From: Simplicispira lacusdiani | GTDB taxonomy: Bacteria > Pseudomonadota > Gammaproteobacteria > Burkholderiales > Burkholderiaceae_C | DNA length: 64,000 bases | Assembly: GCF_003604195.1 (NCBI RefSeq) | Contig: NZ_QXGR01000004.1 | Span: forward strand, 62,001-126,000 | Direction of reading: 5' to 3' | Notes under the pieces: model-generated | Databases searched by the model: none | The model's input: the letters and a program-made list of their open reading frames with translations, nothing else | Told to the model about the DNA's origin: nothing | Part shown: positions 16,081 to 25,600 of the stretch, one piece after another | How the letters are laid out: each line of letters starts with the position of its first letter | Numbering within the stretch: position 1 is the stretch's first letter | Made by a program: the position numbers and the translations under genes

Positions 16081-17970
16081 ATGTGCGGCATCGTCGGCGC
16101 GGTTTCCCAGCGCAACATCGTTCCCATCCTCGTGCAAGGCCTGCAGCGGCTGGAGTACCGGGGCTATGACTCGTGCGGCGTGGCCGTGCACGCCTCCAGC
16201 CTCGACCCCGCCCGTCCCGCGGCCCTGCAGCGCGCCCGCAGCACGGCGCGCGTGGCCGAACTGCTGGAGCAGGTGCAGACCGAGCGCATCGAGGGCGCCA
16301 CCGGCATCGCCCATACCCGCTGGGCCACGCACGGCGCCCCGGCCGTGCGCAACGCCCATCCGCACTTCAGCGCCGGCCCGGGCGGCGACGGCGTGCCCGG
16401 CCGCGTGGCGCTGGTGCACAACGGCATCATCGAGAACCATGAGGAGCTGCGCGCGCAACTCCAGGCGCGTGGCTACGTGTTCACCAGCCAGACCGACACC
16501 GAGGTCATCGCCCACCTGGTCGACAGCCACTACGGAGGCGACCTGTTCGAGGCCGTGCGGGCCGCCGTGGCCGAACTGCGCGGCGCCTATGCCATCGCCG
16601 TGCTGCACAAGGACGAGCCGCACCGCGTGGTGGGCGCGCGCGCCGGCTCGCCGCTGATCCTGGGCGTGGGGCAGGACGGCGCCGAGCACTTCCTGGCCAG
16701 CGACGCCATGGCCCTGGCCGGCGTGACCGACCAGATCGTCTACCTGGAAGAGGGCGACCTGGTGGACCTGCAACTGGGCCGCTACTGGATCGTGGGCCAG
16801 GGCAAGGAGGCGCTCACGCCCGCCGAGCGCCCCGTGCGCACCGTGCAGGCCTTCAGCGGCGCGGCCGAGCTGGGACCCTACCGCCACTACATGCAGAAGG
16901 AAATCTTCGAGCAGCCGCGCGCCATCGCCGACACCCTCGAAGGCGTGCAGGCCATCGTGCCCGAGCTGTTCGACGGCCCGGGCGGCACGGCGGCCTGGCG
17001 CGTGTTCAAGGAGATCGACCGCGTGCTCATCCTGGCCTGCGGCACCAGCTACTACAGCGGTTGCACGGCCAAATACTGGCTCGAAGACATCGCCGGCATC
17101 CCCACCCAGGTGGAGGTGGCCAGTGAATACCGCTACCGCACCAGCGTGCCCGACCCGCGCACCCTGGTCGTCGTCATCAGCCAGAGCGGCGAAACCGCCG
17201 ACACCCTGGCCGCGCTGCGCCACGCACAAGCCCTGGGCATGAAGCACACCCTCACCATCTGCAACGTGGCTACCAGCGCCATGGTGCGCGAGTGCGCGCT
17301 GGCCTACATCACCCGCGCGGGCGTGGAGATCGGCGTGGCCAGCACCAAGGCCTTCACCACCCAGCTGGCGGGCCTGTTCCTGCTCACGCTGGCGCTGGCG
17401 CAGTCGCGCGGCCGCCTCACCGAGGAAGAAGAAGCCGCCCACCTCAAGGCCATGCGCCAACTGCCCAATGCCCTGCAGGCCGTGCTGGCGCTCGAACCCC
17501 AGATCATCGGCTGGGCCGAAGTCTTTGCGCGCGTGGAAAATGCCCTGTTCCTGGGCCGGGGCCTGCACTACCCCATCGCACTCGAAGGCGCGCTCAAGCT
17601 CAAGGAAATCAGCTACATCCACGCCGAGGCCTACCCGGCCGGCGAACTCAAGCATGGCCCGCTGGCGCTGGTCACCAGCAGCATGCCCGTGGTGACCGTG
17701 GCGCCCAACGACGCGCTGCTGGAAAAGCTCAAGAGCAACCTGCAGGAAGTGCGCGCGCGCGGCGGCGTGCTCTACGTGCTGGCTGATGCCGACACCCGCA
17801 TCGAAAGCAGCGAGGGCCTGCACGTCATCCGCATGCCCGGCCACTACGGCGCCCTCTCGCCCATCCTGCACGTGCTGCCGCTGCAACTGCTGGCCTACCA
17901 CACCGCCTGCGCGCGCGGGACCGATGTGGACAAGCCCCGAAACCTCGCCAAGAGCGTGACCGTGGAGTAG
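16081..17970 (+). CDS. glmS: Glutamine-fructose-6-phosphate aminotransferase (isomerising)
   Basis: Makes glucosamine-6-phosphate from fructose-6-P and glutamine, the entry step to UDP-GlcNAc. The 629 residues start MCGIVGAV, so Cys2 is the glutaminase nucleophile after Met removal; [11 protein letters not shown] follows. Two SIS isomerase domains carry GTSYYSG and SQSGETADT, and the end [13 protein letters not shown] is the conserved C-terminus. It is about 20 residues longer than E. coli GlmS because of insertions near residues 40-60. AGGAG precedes the ATG. The 3' end of glmS is the Tn7-type attachment site in many bacteria, and here the copper island begins immediately downstream. Confidence 0.98.
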   Translation: MCGIVGAVSQRNIVPILVQGLQRLEYRGYDSCGVAVHASSLDPARPAALQRARSTARVAELLEQVQTERIEGATGIAHTRWATHGAPAVRNAHPHFSAGPGGDGVPGRVALVHNGIIENHEELRAQLQARGYVFTSQTDTEVIAHLVDSHYGGDLFEAVRAAVAELRGAYAIAVLHKDEPHRVVGARAGSPLILGVGQDGAEHFLASDAMALAGVTDQIVYLEEGDLVDLQLGRYWIVGQGKEALTPAERPVRTVQAFSGAAELGPYRHYMQKEIFEQPRAIADTLEGVQAIVPELFDGPGGTAAWRVFKEIDRVLILACGTSYYSGCTAKYWLEDIAGIPTQVEVASEYRYRTSVPDPRTLVVVISQSGETADTLAALRHAQALGMKHTLTICNVATSAMVRECALAYITRAGVEIGVASTKAFTTQLAGLFLLTLALAQSRGRLTEEEEAAHLKAMRQLPNALQAVLALEPQIIGWAEVFARVENALFLGRGLHYPIALEGALKLKEISYIHAEAYPAGELKHGPLALVTSSMPVVTVAPNDALLEKLKSNLQEVRARGGVLYVLADADTRIESSEGLHVIRMPGHYGALSPILHVLPLQLLAYHTACARGTDVDKPRNLAKSVTVE

Positions 17971-18218
17971 TTTGCTAGTTGAAGCGCCCCGTATGATCTG
18001 CAGGAATAGAGTCTGTCGGGCTGGGAATATTCCCTGTCGGAATGTTGCTTTGCAGCAGACAGCCGCAGCTGTGCTCGTCTTCAACCATGAATATCCTCTG
18101 GCGAAGCCATTCGCTGGTGTGATGACGAGTCCAGTTAAATCAGCCCCGCTACTTCGGACTCATTTGCAGCTTTGCTGGGCGCCAACTGCACGCAATTCTG
18201 CTGGCCCAACTTTCACTT
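17971..18218. other. Left edge of copper island, no gene seen
   Basis: 248 bases between glmS and cusS with lower GC than the glmS side. It contains the perfect 12-base palindrome GGGAATATTCCC (18,023-18,034), flanked by direct repeats TGTCGG (18,014-18,019 and 18,035-18,040). No transposon terminal repeat that I recognise and no convincing reading frame. Confidence 0.5.
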
Positions 18219-19613
18219 TCAGATGCCCTGAAGTCTTGGGGAGGGGAAGATCAAGGTGAAGCGCGTTCTCCCCTGGGAGGAATGGGCGGATACGGTACCC
18301 CCATGTGCCTCAACGATAGCTTTGGTAATGGACAGTCCTAATCCTGCCCCATCAGATCCTGGATGTGTTCTGGAAGGATCGGCACGATAGAAGCGGTCAA
18401 ACACCCGGGAGAGATCTTTCGGGTCGATTTCTCTGCCTGTATTTTCGACGGTCACCTCGACGGCCTCTTCATCGCTCGACACGTATATCTGCACCGCTCC
18501 CATCTCTGGCGTATGTCGTATCGCATTGGAGAGCAAATTACTCACCGCGCGGCGAAACATCAGTCGATCCCCCTGAATGTCTCCGTCGCCCTGCACACCC
18601 AAGCGAATTCCTTTTTCCTCCGCGACAGCGTCATAGAACTCTACAAGCGCTTGAACCTCCCCAGCAGCGGAAAACAGCTCCTTGTGAGGCAAATCTACCC
18701 CTCGCTCCGTCTTGGCAAGAAACAACATGTCGGCCACCATTCTGGCCAAACGCTGCAGTTCCTCCGCATTGGAGGCAAGTGTGTCGCGGTAGGTATCGGC
18801 GTCGCGCTTGGCAGACAAAGTCACCTGGGTCTGGGTGAGCAGATTGCTGATTGGCGTGCGCAGCTCATGCGCCAAATCGGATGCAAACTCCGATAAGCGC
18901 TGGAAATCTTCTTGCAGGCGGCCCAGCATATGGTTGAGTTCGTGTGCCAGATCAGCCATCTCGACGGGCACGGAGTCAACGGGCATGCGCTCCTCCAGCC
19001 GTTGCCCAGTGACCGCAGCAGCCCGCTTCTTCATTGCGCGCAGTGGAGCCATGCCTTGATGGGCGGCCAGCCAGCCCAGCAAGCCGCTGATCAACGTGGC
19101 AATGGCGGCATAGATGCCAAGGTTGCGCCGCAAATCGGACAAAAACTGCTGGTGATGCTCAATATCAATGGCCACAAAAATGTCAAGATTTGTCGCTGGT
19201 GCACTTGATGTGCGGGCCTGAAAATGAATTGCGTTGAACTCGCTTTCACCACTCTTCCAAGCTTCGAATGAAGATCCGTCCGGGGATGGATGTCCCGAAT
19301 GTGGGCGTTCAGGTACATGGAAGCCTTCTGATTGGAAGAGGGGGGCTCCTTGCGAGTCTTTCACCGCCACATAGAGGCCATGATGATGGCTCAAGGCATC
19401 ATCCAACCGCCATTTGGCATCCTCTGGCGAATTGGCGTGGGCAAGAATGCTCTCAATCAAGAGTTTCTTGTCTCTGAGGGCAGCACGGTCCAGCTCCTGA
19501 AAATGTCGATCGGTGGCAATCATGAACATCGCGCCCAACCCAAGAACAACGGAGGCAGCCACCGTCGTGAAGAAAGCCGTCAGGCGACTGGTGAGCGAAA
19601 GACGGCGTAGCAC
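18219..19613 (-). CDS. cusS: Copper/silver-responsive sensor histidine kinase
   Basis: Heavy-metal sensor kinase of 464 residues. Two transmembrane helices (about 12-33 and 165-185) bracket a periplasmic sensor with a His-rich stretch near 75-110 (SHHHG, PHSGHPS). HAMP, then the phospho-acceptor box SDLAHELRTPISN (His249), N box (NLLSNAIRHT) and the ATP lid GLGLSITKA follow. Layout and length match the CusS/CopS/SilS family. The start is GTG, directly after the stop of the regulator gene, so the two are co-translated. It should phosphorylate CusR when periplasmic Cu(I)/Ag(I) is high. Confidence 0.92.
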   Translation of the reverse strand: MLRRLSLTSRLTAFFTTVAASVVLGLGAMFMIATDRHFQELDRAALRDKKLLIESILAHANSPEDAKWRLDDALSHHHGLYVAVKDSQGAPLFQSEGFHVPERPHSGHPSPDGSSFEAWKSGESEFNAIHFQARTSSAPATNLDIFVAIDIEHHQQFLSDLRRNLGIYAAIATLISGLLGWLAAHQGMAPLRAMKKRAAAVTGQRLEERMPVDSVPVEMADLAHELNHMLGRLQEDFQRLSEFASDLAHELRTPISNLLTQTQVTLSAKRDADTYRDTLASNAEELQRLARMVADMLFLAKTERGVDLPHKELFSAAGEVQALVEFYDAVAEEKGIRLGVQGDGDIQGDRLMFRRAVSNLLSNAIRHTPEMGAVQIYVSSDEEAVEVTVENTGREIDPKDLSRVFDRFYRADPSRTHPGSDGAGLGLSITKAIVEAHGGTVSAHSSQGRTRFTLIFPSPRLQGI

Positions 19614-20297
19614 TCACGGCTCCTCGGGGGCTTCCAGCACGTAGCCCATGCCACGTACCGTTTGGATCAGTTTGACATCCTGTCCTTCGTCGATTTTGAT
19701 GCGCAGGCGGCGCATGGCGACCTCGATCACATTGGTGTCGCTGTCGAAATTCATGTCCCACACCTGCGAGGCGATCAATGAACGCGGCAACACTTCGCCG
19801 CTGCGCCGCATCAATAGCTCCAGTAGGCCGAACTCCTTGGCGGTCAGGTCGATGCGTTTACCCGCGCGGGTAACTCGCCTGCGCAACAAGTCAAGTTCAA
19901 GGTCCGCCACCCTCAGCGTCGTGCTCTCTGTTCCGCTGCGTCCTCGCCGCAGGATGGTGCGCACACGTGCCAACAGTTCGGCAAACGAGAACGGTTTGAC
20001 CAGATAGTCGTCTGCACCCAGCTCCAACCCCTTCACCCGGTCCTCCACCTGATCGCGGGCGGTGAGAAACATTGCTGGCATTTGCAGTCCATGTTGCCGC
20101 ATCGATTGGAGGATTTGCCAACCGCTAAGTCCTGGCAACATGACATCGAGAATCACCAGGTCGTACTTACCTTGCAGCGCCAGGTGCAGGCCATCAATGC
20201 CGTTAGATGCCAGATCGACCACAAATCCAGCCTCGCCAAGGCCTTGGCATAAATACTCCCCCGTCTTGGGCTCGTCTTCAACGATCAGAATCCTCAC
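19614..20297 (-). CDS. cusR: Copper/silver response regulator, OmpR family
   Basis: Response regulator of 227 residues: receiver domain with phospho-acceptor Asp51 (VILDVMLPG) and Lys in LVKPFSF, then an OmpR-type winged-helix DNA-binding domain ending [10 protein letters not shown]. Closest in pattern to CusR/CopR/SilR. The start is GTG at 20,297 with GGAGAG upstream; a longer frame to 20,384 lacks family sequence. It is divergent from the first copper operon, and a dyad operator lies between them at 20,345-20,382. Confidence 0.92.
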   Translation of the reverse strand: MRILIVEDEPKTGEYLCQGLGEAGFVVDLASNGIDGLHLALQGKYDLVILDVMLPGLSGWQILQSMRQHGLQMPAMFLTARDQVEDRVKGLELGADDYLVKPFSFAELLARVRTILRRGRSGTESTTLRVADLELDLLRRRVTRAGKRIDLTAKEFGLLELLMRRSGEVLPRSLIASQVWDMNFDSDTNVIEVAMRRLRIKIDEGQDVKLIQTVRGMGYVLEAPEEP

Positions 20298-20344
20298 GGT
20301 CGCTCTCCACTCCGTTGCGTGGCGATAGTGTGACCAGGTTTTCT

Positions 20345-20382
20345 GCGCCTTACATGTAGATAACAAAGATGTAATTTGGCGC
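20345..20382. promoter_or_regulatory. Cop-box-like dyad between cusR and the copper operon
   Basis: TTACAT (20,350-20,355) and ATGTAA (20,369-20,374) face each other across 13 bases, nested in a second pair GCGCC (20,345-20,349) / GGCGC (20,378-20,382). CopR/CusR regulators bind A/T-rich inverted repeats in such divergent promoters, so this is the best operator candidate. Confidence 0.6.
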
Positions 20383-20421
20383 ACAGCTTTGTGTCATGGA
20401 CATCGTTCAAGAATCTCAACC

Positions 20422-20781
20422 ATGAAAACCGAGATTCACAGCGGATCGTCCAGGCGACTTTCCACTTCTCTGCGCCCAGCGGCGATGAAGCTACCCTGGA
20501 TGCTGGTATGGGCCGCTACTGCTGCTTCGGCGCAGACCGCTTTGACAAATCCAGCCAGGACACTGGATTCAGTGCCCGGCGAACTGCAGTACGTTTCCGA
20601 ACTCGGTAGATACCAGCCGTATGTAGACCAGCCTCTGCAGTCATGGCGCGAGGCAAATGATCAAGTGAGGCGAATTGGGGGCTGGCGCTTCTACGCCAAG
20701 GAAGCTGCTGTCAATAGCACCAATGAAAAGCCTGCCACCACAAATCCCAATGTCGGCTCCAGTGAGAAGGGAAGGCCGTGA
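20422..20781 (+). CDS. Small periplasmic protein of the copper operon, unknown function
   Basis: First gene of the operon, 119 residues. A basic N-terminus and hydrophobic segment ending ATAASAQT (about 38) look like a Sec signal peptide. The mature part holds LQYVSELGRYQPYVDQPLQS and a Trp/Tyr-rich GGWRFYAKEA, then a low-complexity tail. I do not recognise the family; I have the impression that similar small proteins precede outer-membrane factors in metal islands. No Shine-Dalgarno; a 9-codon frame (20,396-20,425) overlaps the ATG and may couple translation. Its stop overlaps the next start by one base. Confidence 0.65.
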   Translation: MKTEIHSGSSRRLSTSLRPAAMKLPWMLVWAATAASAQTALTNPARTLDSVPGELQYVSELGRYQPYVDQPLQSWREANDQVRRIGGWRFYAKEAAVNSTNEKPATTNPNVGSSEKGRP

Positions 20782-22214
20782 TGTGGATTCAGTTGCCGCA
20801 GCGCAGAGCCACGCTGGCCTTGGCTGGTTCAGTTATTGCGGTTCTCTCCGGCTGTGCCAGCATCAGCCCTGAGCAGAGCATCGGACGGGTGAACAATGAC
20901 GTGGCGGCTTTCGCTGAAGGCAAGCTGGTGCTGGCCCGAAGCGCGGAGGAGCGTCAACAGCACACTGAAACCGCCCGCAAGCTCCTGTCGGCCCCTCTTG
21001 GTCAAAAAGAGGCGGTCGCATTGGCATTGGTGAACAGCCAAGCGTTGCAGGCATTGTTGGCTCAAGGATGGGCGGAGTCCGCCGAGGCAGCGCAGTCAGG
21101 GCGAATTGCCAACCCTGTGTTTGGCTTCGAACGCATAGTTGCAGGTGATGAGCTGGAGTTGGGACGAGCGCTGTCGTTCGGCCTGCTTGATCTTCTCACT
21201 CTTCCTGCGCGCCAGCAGATTGCATCCACGCGCATGGAGCTAGCGCAGTTGCGCTTGGCTGGTGAAGTCGTGGACCACGTTACCCGTGTTCGGCAGGCAT
21301 GGGTGCGCGCAGTTGCCGCACAGCAGACCCATCAGTATGCGCAACAGGTGTTCCAAAGTGCAGAAGCAAGTGCCGAACTGGCCCGTCGGATGCAATCCAT
21401 AGGAAATTTCAGCCGCCTCAGCCGTGCCCGCGAACAGGTCTTTTTCGCCGATGCCGCCACGCGTCTGGCCACGGCAAGGCACCAGGCAATTTCCAGCCGA
21501 GAGGAGCTGGTCCGCTTGCTTGGCCTCGATGCATCTCAGGCTCACATGCTCCTGCTTCCCGATCGGTTACCCGATTTGCCACGGCAAGCGCTGGACCCGC
21601 AGGCGGTCGGCGCGTTGGCCACCCAAGCGCGATTGGATATCCGTCTTGCCCAGAACGCTCTGAATGCCGCGGGGAAGGCGCAGAGCTTGACTGTGGTCAC
21701 CAGCATGACAGACATCGAAATGACGGTCCGCCGTGATACCCAATTCGATAGCGCGGCAGGAGCACGCTCCAACTCCCGTGGGTATGAAATCGGAGTTCGC
21801 CTGCCCCTATTCGACTGGGGAAGCATGCAACGCGACGCCTGGAATGCCCGAACGTTGGCTGCCGCCAGTCAGCTTGAAGCAACGGTACGGTCGGCGGCCT
21901 CGAATTTGCGAGAGAACTATTCGGCCTACAGAACTGCATTGGATATTGCCCGCCATCACCGAGACGAGGTTATTCCGTTGCGAAAGCTGATCTCAGAGGA
22001 AAACCAGCTTCGCTACAACGGAATGATCATTGGCGTGTTCGAGTTGTTGGCCGACGCGCGTGATCAGATCAATACCGTGATGGCGACCATCAGTGCAGAA
22101 CAGCAGTTCTGGCTGGCGGAGGCGGCCCTTCAGGCCTCGCTGATTGGCCGCCCCACCAATGCATCCCTTTCTGCCGTCTCCCCTGTACCCGGCAGCGATG
22201 GCGAAGCCCACTGA
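20781..22214 (+). CDS. TolC-family outer-membrane lipoprotein
   Basis: Outer-membrane efflux factor of 477 residues. The signal peptide ends in a lipobox, LSGC with Cys25, predicting a lipidated N-terminus. The mature part has the long alpha-helical repeats of the family (NSQALQALLAQGWAESAEA; a duplicated second half near 330-450 with ADARDQINTV). It is distinct from the second outer-membrane factor at 30,714 and has no RND genes beside it; similar proteins precede multicopper oxidases in copper clusters. Start at the ATG 20,781 overlapping the previous stop, with GAAGG upstream. Its pump partner is unknown. Confidence 0.88.
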   Translation: MWIQLPQRRATLALAGSVIAVLSGCASISPEQSIGRVNNDVAAFAEGKLVLARSAEERQQHTETARKLLSAPLGQKEAVALALVNSQALQALLAQGWAESAEAAQSGRIANPVFGFERIVAGDELELGRALSFGLLDLLTLPARQQIASTRMELAQLRLAGEVVDHVTRVRQAWVRAVAAQQTHQYAQQVFQSAEASAELARRMQSIGNFSRLSRAREQVFFADAATRLATARHQAISSREELVRLLGLDASQAHMLLLPDRLPDLPRQALDPQAVGALATQARLDIRLAQNALNAAGKAQSLTVVTSMTDIEMTVRRDTQFDSAAGARSNSRGYEIGVRLPLFDWGSMQRDAWNARTLAAASQLEATVRSAASNLRENYSAYRTALDIARHHRDEVIPLRKLISEENQLRYNGMIIGVFELLADARDQINTVMATISAEQQFWLAEAALQASLIGRPTNASLSAVSPVPGSDGEAH

Positions 22215-22230
22215 GCACCAGGTGCAAGCA

Positions 22231-23643
22231 ATGACATCGAGAAGAGACTTTTTCAGATTTGCAGGTATCGCTGGTGGGGCTGTCGCGGCCAGTACGGTCA
22301 GCCGTGTCGCCATGGCAGGACTGCCAGAGCCGATCATCCAGAGTTCGGCGCAAACCATGGCGCCGTTGGTGCCCACTAGCGGTCGTCCCTACAACCCGGT
22401 CGTGACCTTGAATGGATGGACGCTTCCCTGGAGGATGAACCAGGGCGTCAAGGAATTTCATCTGGTCGCCGAGCCCGTGGTGCGCGAGATGGCTCCAGGC
22501 TTCAAGGCCCATCTGTGGGGCTACAACGGGCAGAGCCCAGGGCCAACGATCGAAGTGGTGGAAGGCGATCGGGTGCGCATCTTTGTCACCAATAAGCTGC
22601 CAGAACATACCAGCATCCACTGGCACGGACAGCGTTTGCCCAGTGGCATGGATGGCGTGGCCGGATTGACCCAGCCAGCGATCCAGCCAGGAAAGACATT
22701 TGTGTACGAGTTCGTGGCAAGGCGGCCAGGGACCTTCATGTACCACCCACACGCGGATGAAATGACGCAGATGGCGATGGGGATGATGGGCTTCTGGGTC
22801 ACCCATCCAAAGTCCAGGCACCCGCTGATTGACGAGGTGCAGCGGGACTTTTGCTTCTTGCTCAATGCCTTCGACATTGACCCAGGAAGCTATACGCCCA
22901 AGACCATGACCATGCTGGACTTCAATCTCTGGGCTTGGAACAGCCGAATCTTTCCCGGAATCGAGTCGCTCAATGTGCGTTTGAACGACAAGGTGCGCAT
23001 CCGCATCGGCAATCTCACCATGACCAACCACCCAATTCATGTCCACGGACACGAGTTCGTGGTCACAGGCACCGATGGTGGACCTACCCCGAAAAGCACA
23101 CGTTGGCCCGAGGTGACGACGGACATTGCTGTCGGCCAGATGCGCCAGATCGAGTTCGTTGCAGACGAGGAGGGTGACTGGGCATTTCATTGTCACAAGA
23201 GCCACCACACCATGAACGCGATGGGGCACGACGTTCCGAACCTGATCGGAGTTGACCACCGAGGGGTGGCAAAAAAGATATCCAGCCTCATCCCGGACTA
23301 TATGGTGATGGGCGAGCGCGGCATGGCGGACATGACCGAGATGGAGATGCCGATCCCTGACAACACAGTGCCCATGATGACTGGCGAGGGGCCCTTTGGC
23401 TCCGTCGAAATGGGCGGGATGTTCAGCGTGTTGAAGGTCCGCCGTGATCAAAAACCTGGTGATTACAAGGACCCGGGCTGGTTCAAGCATCCGGAGGGCA
23501 CGGTCGCCCACGAATACCAAGGGCCGTTGGCTGAGCCGGCCCGATCCAAGGCCAACGGAGGGCAGTCCATGCCCCGCGTCCAGGAGTCCAGCAAATCTTC
23601 CGAGGTCAAGGTGCGCAAACCTGGTTCGCACCATGACCACTGA
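22231..23643 (+). CDS. Tat-exported multicopper oxidase, CopA-like
   Basis: Copper oxidase of 470 residues, likely oxidising Cu(I) to less toxic Cu(II) in the periplasm. The twin-arginine signal SRRDFFRF sits at residues 3-10. All four copper motifs are present: HWHG (130-133), HPHAD (172-176), HPIHVHGHEF (His267/270/272) and HCHKSHHTMNAM (His320-Cys321-His322, His326, Met331). A Met/His-containing tail ends SHHDH. At about 470 residues it is shorter than three-domain CopA. The start at 22,231 puts the Tat motif at the N-terminus; 22,198 would overlap tolC. Confidence 0.93.
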   Translation: MTSRRDFFRFAGIAGGAVAASTVSRVAMAGLPEPIIQSSAQTMAPLVPTSGRPYNPVVTLNGWTLPWRMNQGVKEFHLVAEPVVREMAPGFKAHLWGYNGQSPGPTIEVVEGDRVRIFVTNKLPEHTSIHWHGQRLPSGMDGVAGLTQPAIQPGKTFVYEFVARRPGTFMYHPHADEMTQMAMGMMGFWVTHPKSRHPLIDEVQRDFCFLLNAFDIDPGSYTPKTMTMLDFNLWAWNSRIFPGIESLNVRLNDKVRIRIGNLTMTNHPIHVHGHEFVVTGTDGGPTPKSTRWPEVTTDIAVGQMRQIEFVADEEGDWAFHCHKSHHTMNAMGHDVPNLIGVDHRGVAKKISSLIPDYMVMGERGMADMTEMEMPIPDNTVPMMTGEGPFGSVEMGGMFSVLKVRRDQKPGDYKDPGWFKHPEGTVAHEYQGPLAEPARSKANGGQSMPRVQESSKSSEVKVRKPGSHHDH

Positions 23644-23661
23644 CACGCCAACACTACTTCA

Positions 23662-24165
23662 ATGACTTCGATGAAAAGCGCACGCAAGACCCCCCAAAAA
23701 ATCATCGCCCTGCTGATGTTCGCCGTCACTGGACTGGCCTATGCAAGTGGCAGCCATTCCGGTGGGCATGGTCATGGCACCGATGAAACCGCGATCGGGA
23801 AGCCCGGTGAGGCTCGGAAAGCCACTCGCACGATCACGATCAGCATGAGTGACGACATGCGGTACACGCCTTCCACCATCCAGGTCAATCGAAATGAAAC
23901 CGTGCGATTCATCGTCAAGAACAAAGGTCAGGTCAAACACGAACTGAGCCTGGGCACCCAGAAGGACTTGCTGGAGCATCTGGAGGCGATGAAAAAGTAT
24001 CCCGAGATGGAGCATGACGAGCCAGGCAAAGTGACGCTGGCTCCGGGAAAGCAAGGGGAGATCGTTTGGCAATTCACGCAGCCCGGTACCGTGGATTTTG
24101 CCTGCCTGATGCCCGGCCACTATGAGGCTGGCATGAAGGGCTTGATCAAGGTGGCCCAGAAATAA
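23662..24165 (+). CDS. copI: CopI-type cupredoxin
   Basis: Periplasmic blue-copper-like protein of 167 residues. A signal peptide (cut near residue 28, LAYASGS) precedes a His/Gly-rich linker and a plastocyanin-like domain. The C-terminal copper site is clear: Cys148, His153 and Met158 in FACLMPGHYEAGM, with an upstream His in VKHELSLG. Such CopI proteins support copper tolerance in Rubrivivax and Vibrio. Lies 18 bases after the oxidase gene; a second ATG at 23,671 is also possible. Confidence 0.87.
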   Translation: MTSMKSARKTPQKIIALLMFAVTGLAYASGSHSGGHGHGTDETAIGKPGEARKATRTITISMSDDMRYTPSTIQVNRNETVRFIVKNKGQVKHELSLGTQKDLLEHLEAMKKYPEMEHDEPGKVTLAPGKQGEIVWQFTQPGTVDFACLMPGHYEAGMKGLIKVAQK

Positions 24166-24189
24166 GTCTCTCCAAGAAGGAATTCAACC

Positions 24190-24681
24190 ATGCGAGAAAA
24201 AGCCCCCTCTTCGAAGCCCATGCGTCGCATGTTCCTGTTGAGCATGCTGGCCCTAGGTGCAGTCTCCATGCCTGCCGCCGCCACGTCCCCGTCAATTGCC
24301 ATGCAGGTATGGAAAGATCCCAACTGCGGATGTTGCAAGGACTGGATCGCGCACCTGGAGCAAAGCGGCTTCCGTGCCAGCGTGGTCGACGAGGGAAACA
24401 ATGCGGCGCGTGCCCGGCTGGGAGTCGCGCAGAAGTTTGCGTCCTGTCACACCGCGCTGGTGCAGGGCTACGTCATCGAAGGTCATGTACCGGTCGCCGA
24501 CATCCAACGCCTTCTGAAGGAAAAGCCCAAGGCCCTTGGTCTTGCCGTGCCAGGCATGCCCATCGGCTCGCCGGGCATGGATGGGCCTGCCTATGGCGGG
24601 CGCCGGGATGCCTACCAGGTGCTGCTGATCCAGAAAGACGGATCGGCGCAAGTTTTCACATCGCACGCAGGAAAAGCATGA
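24190..24681 (+). CDS. copG: DUF411 copper-binding protein CopG
   Basis: Periplasmic thioredoxin-like protein of 163 residues. A signal peptide (about 1-31) is followed by PNCGCCKDW with Cys46, Cys48 and Cys49, then a further Cys in FASCHTALV and a conserved YVIEGHVP segment. DUF411/CopG proteins hold a copper cluster through these cysteines and are thought to shift copper oxidation state. The gene is between copI and cusF; its stop overlaps the next start (ATGA). Confidence 0.9.
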   Translation: MREKAPSSKPMRRMFLLSMLALGAVSMPAAATSPSIAMQVWKDPNCGCCKDWIAHLEQSGFRASVVDEGNNAARARLGVAQKFASCHTALVQGYVIEGHVPVADIQRLLKEKPKALGLAVPGMPIGSPGMDGPAYGGRRDAYQVLLIQKDGSAQVFTSHAGKA

Positions 24682-25025
24682 ACCTCCTTACCCATCTCCT
24701 TGTTGTCTCCGCCCTCGCCGCGGGCTCCTTGCTGCCAACGAGCAGCTTCGCACAGGCCTCCACGGAACATGACCATAGCCATGCGTCTGCGGCCTCCACC
24801 GCATCCTTGACCGAAGGCGATGTAAGGAAAGTGGACTTGGAGTCCTCCAAGGTCACGATCAAGCACGGTGAAATCAAACATCTGGAAATGCCGGCCATGA
24901 CCATGGTGTTCACGGTCAGGGACAAGGGCTTGTTGGCCACGGTCAAGCCGGGCGACAAGATCAAGTTCATGGCGGTGAGCGAGGGAGGCAAGCTGATCGT
25001 CACCGATATCCAGCCGCTCCGCTAA
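24678..25025 (+). CDS. cusF: CusF-like periplasmic copper chaperone
   Basis: Protein of 115 residues with a signal peptide (about 1-25), a His-rich start of the mature chain (EHDHSH) and an OB-fold CusF domain. The metal-binding region reads KHLEMPAMTMVF; the two Met of MTM match the E. coli ligands, but the tryptophan that stacks on Cu(I) in E. coli (WP) is absent here (EMP). It should pass Cu(I)/Ag(I) to the CusB-type adaptor, which carries its own CusF-like domain. Overlaps copG by 4 bases. Confidence 0.88.
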   Translation: MNLLTHLLVVSALAAGSLLPTSSFAQASTEHDHSHASAASTASLTEGDVRKVDLESSKVTIKHGEIKHLEMPAMTMVFTVRDKGLLATVKPGDKIKFMAVSEGGKLIVTDIQPLR

Positions 25026-25111
25026 GAACACGCTGCAATTGCGTGCCATTGCCGCGCGCTCATGCCTTCCAAGGATGACCACGGCTGTTTCAACCAGGAC
25101 AGGAGAGAACC

Positions 25112-25591
25112 ATGATCAATATTCGCAAAACCCTGATCGGCATGTGCGTGGCAACGGCGTCGCTGGGTGTTTTCGCCCAAAGCGCCGACGAGCATAAAGA
25201 CCATCATCCGGAGGGCGCGGCTGCTTCCTCCCCGGCTTCTGTGGTGACAAAGAAGACGCCGGCCCCATCCATGGGTGCGGAAAAAATGGCTGCCATGGAT
25301 CAGCACATGAAGAACATGCAAGCCATGCGCGAAAAAATGATGGCCGCCCAAACCCCCGAGGAACGTCAGGCGCTGATGTCCGAGCAAATGAAGATGATGC
25401 AGGAAGGCATGGCCATGATGAAGCAGATGGGCGGCATGTCCAAGATGGGTGGCATGCAAGGCGGCAAGGGCATGAGCAGCGGTATGTCTGACCGTCAGCA
25501 GATGATGGAAAAGCGCATGGACATGATGGAATCCATGATGCAGATGATGATGGATCGCATGCAGTCGCCAATGCCGCCAACGGCCAAGTAA
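25112..25591 (+). CDS. Methionine-rich periplasmic protein
   Basis: 159 residues. The signal peptide ends at FAQS near residue 23. The mature chain has about 33 methionines, nearly all after residue 54, in MxxM and MM patterns (MKMMQEGMAMMKQMGGM; MMQMMMDRMQ), plus a short His cluster (EHKDHH). Met clusters bind Cu(I) and Ag(I) in proteins such as PcoE/SilE-like buffers, so a copper sponge is likely. I know no named family for this exact layout. AGGAGAG precedes the start; 86 bases separate it from cusF. Confidence 0.8.
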   Translation: MINIRKTLIGMCVATASLGVFAQSADEHKDHHPEGAAASSPASVVTKKTPAPSMGAEKMAAMDQHMKNMQAMREKMMAAQTPEERQALMSEQMKMMQEGMAMMKQMGGMSKMGGMQGGKGMSSGMSDRQQMMEKRMDMMESMMQMMMDRMQSPMPPTAK

Positions 25592-25600
25592 GGGGCGTTC

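Noticed and set aside
17971..18300. Tn7 left or right end (TGTGGGCGGACAA-type)
   Set aside because: Not found next to glmS; no tns genes in the window.
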